Of a stretch of 64,000 bases of DNA, positions 58,684 through 64,000 are shown in pieces. The DNA lies in NCBI RefSeq assembly GCF_913774235.1, contig NZ_CAJYDW010000016.1:310001-374000 (forward strand), written 5' to 3'. Position numbers and translations under genes: made by a program. The stretch's first letter is position 1. Each line of letters begins with the position of its first letter. The stretch is from an uncultured Pseudomonas sp. (GTDB lineage: Bacteria; Pseudomonadota; Gammaproteobacteria; Pseudomonadales; Pseudomonadaceae). The notes beneath the pieces were generated by a model that saw nothing but the letters and a program-made list of their open reading frames with translations, was not told where the DNA came from and did no database searches.

Positions 58684-60408
58684 TCAGCGCAGCACGTTGG
58701 TCTTGGCCAGGTCCAGCACCTCGCTGCCGCGCCCGCTCATCACCGCGCGCAGCATGTAGAGGCTGAAGCCCTTGGCCTGGGCCGCCTCGATCTTCGGCGG
58801 CAGCGACAGCTCCTGTTTGGCGATGCGCACGTCCACCAGTGCCGGCCCGGGGTGGGCGAAGGCTTCCGCCAGGGTGGCGTCCAGCCGGCTGGCTGACTCT
58901 ACCTTCCAGCCGCGCACGCCGCAGGCCTCGGCCACCTGGGCGAAGTCGACGGCGGCAAGATCCGTGGTCTCGTCGAGCATGCCGGCGGCCTTCATCTCCA
59001 TGGCGACGAAGCCCAGGGTGGCGTTGTCGTAGACGATCACCTTGACCGGGAGCTTCTCGCTGGCCAGGGTCGCCAATTCGCCGAGCAGCATGGACAGCCC
59101 GCCGTCACCGGCGAGGGCCACCACCTGGCGACCGGGGAAGGCCGCCTGCAGACCCATGGCCTGGGGCAGGGCATTGGCCATGGAGCCATGGCTGAAGGAG
59201 CCGGCCAGCTTGCGCTCGAAATTCATCGCCAGGTAGCGCGCCGCCCAGACGGTGGGGGTGCCGACGTCGCAGGTGAAGAGGGCGTCCGGCGCGGCCAGTT
59301 CGCTGACGCGGGTGGTGAGGTATTGCGGATGCAGCGGCTCACCGTCGGCGGTGGCGGTGGCCAGTTCGTCCAGCTCGGCGCGGGTCTTGCGGTAGTGCTG
59401 CTGGGCCTTTTCCAGGAAGCGGCTGTGGCCATTGGGTTGGAGTCGCGGCAACAGGGCGTCGAGGGTGGCGCGGACATCGCCGACCAAGCCCTTGAGCAAT
59501 GGGGTACGCACGCCCAGGTGCGCGCCGCGCAGATCGATCTGCACCACCCGGCCATGATCCGGGAAGAAGTTACGATAGGGGAAGTTGCTGCCCAGCATCA
59601 GCAGCAGGTCGCATTCCTTGAGCGCGTGATAGCCGGAGGAAAAGCCGATCAGTCCGGTCATACCCACGCCATAGGGGTTGGAGTATTCGATATGGGCCTT
59701 GCCGCGCAGGGCATGGACCACCGGGGCCTGCAGGCGCTCGGCCAGGGCCACCACCTGGGCATGGGCACCGGCGCAACCGGCGCCGCAGAGCAGGGTGATG
59801 CGCTTTTCCCCAGCCAGCAATTCGGCCAGGGCGTCCAGCTCGGCCTCCGGCGGCACCACCACCGGGCGTACCGGCTCGCTCCATTGCACGGTCTTGGTCG
59901 GCGCCTCGGCCAGGGCCACGTCGCCGGAGATCACCACCACCGACACCGAGCGATTGAGGATGGCCGAGCGCATGGCGGTCTCGAGGATGCGCGGCAGCTG
60001 CTCGGGGTGGGAGACCACTTCGCAGTAGTCGCTGCAGTCGCGGAACAGCCGCTCCGGGTGGGTCTCCTGGAAGTAGCCCAGGCCGATCTCGCTGGACGGG
60101 ATCTGGGCGGCGATGGCCAGGACGGGCGCGCCGCTGCGCTGGGCGTCGAACAGGCCGTTGATCAGGTGCAGGTTGCCCGGGCCGCAGGAGCCGGCGCAGA
60201 CGCTGAGGCGACCGCTGATGTCGGCGGCGGCGCTGGCGGCGAAGGCCGCGGCTTCTTCATGCCGCACGCCGCGCCAGCGGATGCGCTCGCGCTTGCGCAG
60301 GCTTTCGGTGAGGCCGTTGAGCGAATCGCCCGGCAGGCCCCAGATGGTCTCCACGCCGGCAGCTTCGAGGGTGGCGACGAGCAGATCGGCAACGGTTTTC
60401 ACAGCCAT
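58684..60408 (-). CDS. poxB: Pyruvate dehydrogenase (ubiquinone-dependent), PoxB
   Basis: This 574-aa thiamine-diphosphate flavoenzyme decarboxylates pyruvate to acetate and passes electrons to ubiquinone. It has WGLPGDSLNGLTESL and RHEEAAAFAASA (with the cofactor Glu in the second), AGSCGPGNLHLINGLFDA, and the ThDP/Mg site GDGGLSMLLGELATL...VYDNATLGFVAME. The C-terminal region (LSLPPKIEAAQAKGFSLYML) matches the PoxB membrane-binding tail. The ATG at 60408 has GGAG eight bases upstream; a TTG at 60426 is in frame. It is divergent from the DUF350 gene. Confidence 0.93.
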   Translation of the reverse strand: MAVKTVADLLVATLEAAGVETIWGLPGDSLNGLTESLRKRERIRWRGVRHEEAAAFAASAAADISGRLSVCAGSCGPGNLHLINGLFDAQRSGAPVLAIAAQIPSSEIGLGYFQETHPERLFRDCSDYCEVVSHPEQLPRILETAMRSAILNRSVSVVVISGDVALAEAPTKTVQWSEPVRPVVVPPEAELDALAELLAGEKRITLLCGAGCAGAHAQVVALAERLQAPVVHALRGKAHIEYSNPYGVGMTGLIGFSSGYHALKECDLLLMLGSNFPYRNFFPDHGRVVQIDLRGAHLGVRTPLLKGLVGDVRATLDALLPRLQPNGHSRFLEKAQQHYRKTRAELDELATATADGEPLHPQYLTTRVSELAAPDALFTCDVGTPTVWAARYLAMNFERKLAGSFSHGSMANALPQAMGLQAAFPGRQVVALAGDGGLSMLLGELATLASEKLPVKVIVYDNATLGFVAMEMKAAGMLDETTDLAAVDFAQVAEACGVRGWKVESASRLDATLAEAFAHPGPALVDVRIAKQELSLPPKIEAAQAKGFSLYMLRAVMSGRGSEVLDLAKTNVLR

Positions 60409-60601
60409 GACAGGATCTCCAGACAAGGGGGATGGGAGAGGGCAAAGCCGCTTGGCAGAGGTCTTGTTGTGTTCCCTTGGGCCGGGAAGCGGTACGGAAG
60501 TTCGCGACCGTCTCGCCGTTTCGCCCGGTGAACGGTCGGCGCGAAGCCTGGGCGGGCGGCGATAATCGCGCTCGGTTCTTCAGCGACAAGGAACGTCTCT
60601 C

Positions 60602-61006
60602 GTGCTCGCCGCCTACCTCAGCGGGTTTTCCGCCTTCCTGCTCTATCTGCTGCTGTCCCTGGCCCTGCTCGGGCTGTTCTGCGTGCTCTACGCCTGGCTC
60701 ACGCCCCATCGCGAATGGCAACTGATCCGCGCCAACGTGCCGGCGGCGGCCCTGGCCTTCGGTGGCAGCCTGCTCGGCTTCGTGCTGCCGCTGGCCGGCG
60801 CCATGCGCGTGGCGGTGAGCCTGACCGACTTCCTCATCTGGGCGCTCATCGCCCTGGTCACCCAGTTGCTGGCCTTCCAACTGCTGCGCCTGGGCCTGCC
60901 CGGGCTACCGCAGCGGCTGGCGGCCAACGAGATGGCCAGTGGCATCCTCGCCGCCTGCTTCGCCATTGCCGTGGGCGTGCTCAACGCGGCCGCCATCACC
61001 GGTTGA
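60602..61006 (+). CDS. DUF350 membrane protein (YjfL-like), GTG start
   Basis: This 134-aa protein has about four hydrophobic segments (FSAFLLYLLLSLALLGLFCVLYAW, VPAAALAFGGSLLGFVLPL, FLIWALIALVTQLLAFQLL, ASGILAACFAIAVGVLNAAAI), the pattern of DUF350/UPF0719. The GTG at 60602 has AAGGA nine bases upstream. It is the first of the three-gene set DUF350-DUF1190-GspS-like, also found as yjfL-yjfM-yjfC in enterics. Function is unknown. Confidence 0.83.
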   Translation: MLAAYLSGFSAFLLYLLLSLALLGLFCVLYAWLTPHREWQLIRANVPAAALAFGGSLLGFVLPLAGAMRVAVSLTDFLIWALIALVTQLLAFQLLRLGLPGLPQRLAANEMASGILAACFAIAVGVLNAAAITG

Positions 61007-61015
61007 GGGCGAGCC

Positions 61016-61560
61016 ATGAAACGCAGCCAAGCCCTCAAGCTGGTGCTCATCGGCGCCCCGGTGCTGACCCTGGCCTGGTGCACCAGCCGGCCCACCACCG
61101 GCTACACCTATGCGACGGCCGAGCAATGCACCCGGGACGGGGTGTTCAGCAATACCGTCTGCGCCCGCGAATACGCCAATGCTCGTAGCGCCCACGCCCT
61201 GCAGGCACCTCGCTACGTCCAGCCAGGCGATTGCGAGGCGGATTTCGGCGTGGGTGGGTGCGAAGGGCCGCAACCCTACTACACGCCACGGATGTCCGGC
61301 TTTCTGATCAATCGTGAACCGGCTGCCGGTTCCAACGTACCGGACGGGACCTGGCTCACGACCGTCGCTACGACAGTCGACCGCTCTACCGTTCCCTGGA
61401 TAATCCGGGCACCTGGCGTACTGGCAGCAACGTCGCCGTGGCCGATCGCAGCGGGCGGGTCGCGGTGGATCGCGCTGCTCAGACGGTGGACACTGGGCGT
61501 TTCGTCAGCCGTGGCGGCTTCGGCCAGGCCGCCGCGGCCCGCGCCAGCAGCGGAGGCTAG
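61016..61560 (+). pseudogene. DUF1190 lipoprotein (YjfM/YgiB-like) with a frameshift
   Basis: The N-terminal part reads MKRSQALKLVLIGAPVLTLAWC (lipobox-like A-W-C), then TAEQCTRDGVFSNTVCAREYANA and EADFGVGGCEGPQPYYTPRMSGFLINREPAAGS, clear DUF1190 sequence. After about 61350 this frame becomes non-homologous and would run on into the next gene, while the next forward frame reads AHDRRYDSRPLYRSLDNPGTWRTG...FVSRGGFGQAAAARASSGG and stops at TAG 61558-61560, two bases before the next ATG. The span is 545 bases, one short of 182 codons, fitting a single-base deletion near 61350-61356. It may be a real frameshift or a sequencing error. Confidence 0.8.
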
Positions 61561-61562
61561 CC

Positions 61563-62717
61563 ATGCAGCGCCTCTCCTTCGCCGAACGCCCCGACTGGCG
61601 CCAGCAGGCCGAAGCCCTGGGCTTCGCCTTCCATACCTTCGACGGCGAGCCCTACTGGGGCGAGACCGCGGCCTATCGCTTCAGCCTGCGCCAGATCGAG
61701 GACGACATTGAGGCGCCCACCGCCGAGCTGCACCAGCTGTGCCTGGCGCTGGTGGACCTGATCGTCGAGCGCGAGGAGCTGCTGGAGCGGCTGCACATCC
61801 CGCGCTTCTTCTGGGAGCACCTGCGTATCAGCTGGCGCCGGCGCGAGCCCTCGCTCTATGGCCGGATGGATTTCTGCTACAGCGGCCAGGGCCCGGCCAA
61901 GCTGTTCGAACTCAACTACGACACCCCCACCGCGCTCTACGAAGCGGCCTATTTCCAGTGGTTGTGGCTGGAGCAGCAGCGTGAGCGTGGCGTCCTGCCG
62001 CCCGCCGCCGACCAGTACAACCTGATTCAGGAGCGGCTGATCGAGACCCTGGCGGAACTGGGCGTCCCGCAGCCGCTGTACCTGGCGGCGGTGCGCGATT
62101 CCCTGGAGGATCGCGGCACCGTCGACTACCTGCGCGACTGCGCTGTCCAGGCTGGCCTGGATACCCGTTCCCTCGCCATCGAGGACATCGGCCTGGAGCG
62201 CTCGGGCACCTTCGTCGATCTGAATGGCCATTCCATCTTCAGCCTGTTCAAGCTCTATCCCTGGGAGCAACTGCTGGAAGACCCCTTCGGCGCGGCCATT
62301 CCGGCCAGCGGTACCCGCTTCGTCGAACCGCCCTGGAAGGCGCTGCTGAGCAACAAGGGCACCCTGGCGCTGCTCTGGGAGCAGCATCCGGGGCATCCCA
62401 ACCTGCTGCCGACCTATTTCGATGCCCGCCCGAGCGCCCATCTGGCAGCGGGCTGGGTGCGCAAGCCGTTGTTCTCCCGCGAAGGTGCCAACGTCAGCCT
62501 GCACACCGCCGATGGTCGTCGGGCCGCGGTGGCCGGCCCCTATGGCGGGGCGACCATTCGCCAGGCCTGCCACCCGCTACCCTGTTTCGACGGTCACTAC
62601 CCGGTACTGGGCAGTTGGGTGGTGGGTGACCGCGCCTGCGGTCTGGGCATTCGCGAGGATAGGTCGCTGATCACCCAGGACAGCTCGCGCTTTCTGCCGC
62701 ATTTCATCCTTGACTGA
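61563..62717 (+). CDS. Glutathionylspermidine synthase-like ATP-grasp protein (YjfC/YgiC family)
   Basis: This 384-aa protein has the C-terminal ATP-grasp half of glutathionylspermidine synthetase: FDGEPYWGETAAYRFS, MDFCYSGQGPAKLFELNYDTPTALYEA, LYPWEQLLEDPFG, EPPWKALLSNKGTLALLWE and KPLFSREGANVSL. GGAGG lies six bases before the ATG. Known of the family: YgiC/YjfC lack the amidase domain and showed no glutathionylspermidine synthesis, so the substrate is open. It is the third gene of the DUF350-DUF1190 set. Confidence 0.87.
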   Translation: MQRLSFAERPDWRQQAEALGFAFHTFDGEPYWGETAAYRFSLRQIEDDIEAPTAELHQLCLALVDLIVEREELLERLHIPRFFWEHLRISWRRREPSLYGRMDFCYSGQGPAKLFELNYDTPTALYEAAYFQWLWLEQQRERGVLPPAADQYNLIQERLIETLAELGVPQPLYLAAVRDSLEDRGTVDYLRDCAVQAGLDTRSLAIEDIGLERSGTFVDLNGHSIFSLFKLYPWEQLLEDPFGAAIPASGTRFVEPPWKALLSNKGTLALLWEQHPGHPNLLPTYFDARPSAHLAAGWVRKPLFSREGANVSLHTADGRRAAVAGPYGGATIRQACHPLPCFDGHYPVLGSWVVGDRACGLGIREDRSLITQDSSRFLPHFILD

Positions 62718-62781
62718 GAACTGGATCGCCGCGGCGTGCAGCTGGGCTGTCTGACCCAGGAGTTCAGCTAATTCCGTATTG

Positions 62782-62813
62782 AAATCGATACGTTGTATTT
62801 AAATCGATACGTT
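62782..62813. promoter_or_regulatory. Tandem 13-bp direct repeats upstream of gcvH
   Basis: AAATCGATACGTT occurs at 62782-62794 and again at 62801-62813, start-to-start spacing 19 bases (about two helical turns). This is the usual layout of a regulator binding two sites on one DNA face. The regulator is not known. Confidence 0.6.
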
Positions 62814-62835
62814 TAAAGGGGGCTGGGCACCCCGG

Positions 62836-62853
62836 TGTAATGATTTCGCTACA
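62836..62853. promoter_or_regulatory. TyrR/GcsR-type activator box
   Basis: TGTAATG-ATTT-CGCTACA is an imperfect palindrome resembling the TyrR-family pattern TGTAA-N-N...TTACA and the reported GcsR site TGTAACG-N4-CGTTCCG. It is about 70 bases upstream of the sigma-54 promoter, a suitable distance for an enhancer-binding protein such as the GcsR-like product encoded at 53749-55269. Confidence 0.6.
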
Positions 62854-62904
62854 GCCCCTGACTGGGGTATAGGATAAACCCTTGATATAGCTAGGTTTTG
62901 CTCC

Positions 62905-62920
62905 TGGCATTGGCTTTGCA
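62905..62920 (+). promoter_or_regulatory. Sigma-54 promoter of gcvH
   Basis: TGGCATTGGCTTTGCA matches the -24/-12 consensus TGGCA-N6-TTGC with the exact GG-to-GC spacing. The start of transcription should fall near 62931, about 38 bases before the gcvH ATG. This agrees with sigma-54 and GcsR control of a glycine-cleavage operon known in P. aeruginosa. Confidence 0.75.
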
Positions 62921-62968
62921 AAGTAAGACCCATCTATCCACCGGGACGAACGTCCGCAGGAGTCTGCA

Positions 62969-63337
62969 ATGGGTCTGCGCTATACCGAAGAACACGAATG
63001 GCTGCGTCAGGAAGCCGATGGCAGCATCACCGTCGGCATCACCGACTATGCTCAGGACTCCCTGGGCGACCTGGTCTTCGTGCAACTGCCGGAACTGCGC
63101 AGCTATGCCCAGGGCGATGAGGTGGCGGTGCTGGAATCGGTCAAGGCCGCCAGCAACATCACCATGCCGCTGGACGGCGAGGTGCTGGCGGTCAACGAGG
63201 CGCTGAACGAGGCGCCCGAGACCATCAACAGCGATCCGCTGAACGCCGGCTGGTTCTTCCGCTTCCAGCCCGCCAATGCCGAAGCCTTCGCCGCGCTGCT
63301 CGACGAAACCGCCTATCAGCAACTGATCAAGGGGTAA
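62969..63337 (+). CDS. gcvH: Glycine cleavage system H protein
   Basis: This 122-aa protein carries the lipoyl group: the lipoylated Lys is in [11 protein letters not shown]. It has the family opening [40 protein letters not shown] and [10 protein letters not shown] near the end. AGGAG lies six bases before the ATG. It precedes gcvP by seven bases and shuttles the methylamine group between P, T and L proteins. Confidence 0.96.
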   Translation: MGLRYTEEHEWLRQEADGSITVGITDYAQDSLGDLVFVQLPELRSYAQGDEVAVLESVKAASNITMPLDGEVLAVNEALNEAPETINSDPLNAGWFFRFQPANAEAFAALLDETAYQQLIKG

Positions 63338-63344
63338 GACCGCC

Positions 63345-64000
63345 ATGTCGCTGCACGACACCCTCAGCACCGCCGACGAATTCGTCCCGCGCCACATAGG
63401 TCCGCGCGAGCTCGACGAGATCGCCATGCTGAACCTGCTCGGCTACGAGTCCCTGGACGCCATGACCGCCCAGGTGATTCCCGAGAGCATCAAGGGCACC
63501 AGCGTGCTGGACCTGCCCGCTGGCCTCTCCGAAGCCGACGCCCTGGCCGAGCTGCGCGCCATCGCCGGCAAGAATCGTCTGCTCAAGAGCCTGATCGGCC
63601 AGGGCTACTACAACACCCATACCCCGGCGCCGATCCTGCGCAACCTGCTGGAAAATCCGGCCTGGTACACTGCCTATACCCCCTATCAGCCGGAGATTTC
63701 CCAGGGTCGCCTGGAAGCCCTGCTCAACTTCCAGACACTGATCGGCGACCTCACCGGCATGCCGGTGGCCAACGCCTCGCTGCTGGACGAGGGCACCGCC
63801 GCCGCCGAGGCCATGACCTTCTGCAAGCGCCTGGCGAAGAACAAGGCCACTGCTTTCTTCGCCTCCGTGCACTGCCATCCGCAGACCCTGGACGTCTTGC
63901 GCACCCGCGCCGAGCCCCTGGGCATCGAGGTGGTGGTGGGCGTGGAAACCGAGATCGAGGACCACGGCCGCTTCTTCGGCGCGCTGTTCCAGTACCCGAT
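63345..64000 (+). CDS. gcvP: Glycine decarboxylase P protein, partial (C-terminus beyond window)
   Basis: This is the N-terminal 218 codons of the pyridoxal-phosphate-dependent P protein. It opens [29 protein letters not shown] and has [50 protein letters not shown] and [15 protein letters not shown], all strongly conserved in GcvP. The PLP lysine lies beyond the window edge. It follows gcvH directly, so gcvH-gcvP is the order seen in the GcsR-controlled operon; further members (glyA, sdaA, gcvT) would be to the right. Confidence 0.95.
   Translation, partial: MSLHDTLSTADEFVPRHIGPRELDEIAMLNLLGYESLDAMTAQVIPESIKGTSVLDLPAGLSEADALAELRAIAGKNRLLKSLIGQGYYNTHTPAPILRNLLENPAWYTAYTPYQPEISQGRLEALLNFQTLIGDLTGMPVANASLLDEGTAAAEAMTFCKRLAKNKATAFFASVHCHPQTLDVLRTRAEPLGIEVVVGVETEIEDHGRFFGALFQYP

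Noticed and set aside
59188..60531. 447-codon plus-strand frame
   Set aside because: Antisense to poxB; poxB motifs and ribosome-binding site are clear.
61016..61711. Uninterrupted 231-codon reading of the DUF1190 gene
   Set aside because: Its last half is not DUF1190-like and it overlaps the next gene by about 150 bases; the other frame carries the true C-terminus.
62718..62968. Glycine riboswitch upstream of gcvH
   Set aside because: I find none of the conserved aptamer elements; the region instead shows a sigma-54 promoter and protein-binding-type repeats.

Overview
The window reads as a chromosomal segment of a Pseudomonas-type gammaproteobacterium. Most of it is GC-rich with dense gene packing. 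The family set (csg curli genes, DctB/DctD, HglS, BetIBA, Ohr/OhrR, a GcsR-like activator and a gcvH-gcvP operon behind a sigma-54 promoter) matches that genus; the species cannot be fixed from sequence alone. A long central block (about 12.6-34 kb) is much less GC-rich. One line of it (16021-16080) is 20/60 G+C by hand count, against 44/60 at 55141-55200. That block looks like a horizontally acquired or fast-evolving surface-polysaccharide locus.

Region by region. 1-3640 (minus): a single-direction curli operon csgD-E-F-G-B-A whose csgA runs off the left edge. 3851-8228 (minus): a SIS-domain sugar-phosphate enzyme behind a DctB/DctD two-component system. 8425-10906 (plus): two small secreted Pro/Thr-rich proteins, then HglS (2-oxoadipate dioxygenase/decarboxylase) with a Lrp/AsnC regulator. 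10910-33953: the polysaccharide locus. It contains a secreted GH5 hydrolase with four DUF4214 repeats, rmd and gmd (GDP-D-rhamnose), nine glycosyltransferases, a histidine phosphatase, wecB, a CE4-like deacetylase, a CapK-like adenylating enzyme, an ABC exporter pair (wzt/wzm) and ugd. 34200-40695: a type I secretion system (ABC ATPase, HlyD, TolC) convergent with a signal-peptide-less trypsin-like protease that carries DUF4214 modules and is its probable substrate. 40696-42150: a gene-poor stretch with a 197-bp MITE-like element and tRNA-Thr(UGU).

The right part returns to typical core genome. 42265-46932 holds a lipoprotein and betA/betB/betI with two identical BetI-type operators. 47126-53661 holds HxlR/LLM flavin monooxygenase, NfsB nitroreductase, a zinc-type oxidoreductase with divergent LysR, an esterase, and Ohr/OhrR with two identical palindromes. 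53749-58680 holds a GcsR-like TyrR-family activator and an overlapping SBP-diguanylate cyclase-SBP operon. 58684-62717 holds PoxB and a DUF350-DUF1190-GspS-like trio in which the DUF1190 gene is frameshifted. 62718-64000 holds gcvH and the start of gcvP, with a sigma-54 promoter and a TyrR-type box.

The most interesting signals are these. (i) The same repeat family (DUF4214) is used by a secreted hydrolase, a cytoplasmic glycosyltransferase and a putative type I secreted protease in one 30-kb locus. (ii) A diguanylate cyclase is translationally coupled between two periplasmic binding proteins with no transporter. (iii) A GcsR-like activator lies 7.6 kb from a gcvH promoter with matching sites.
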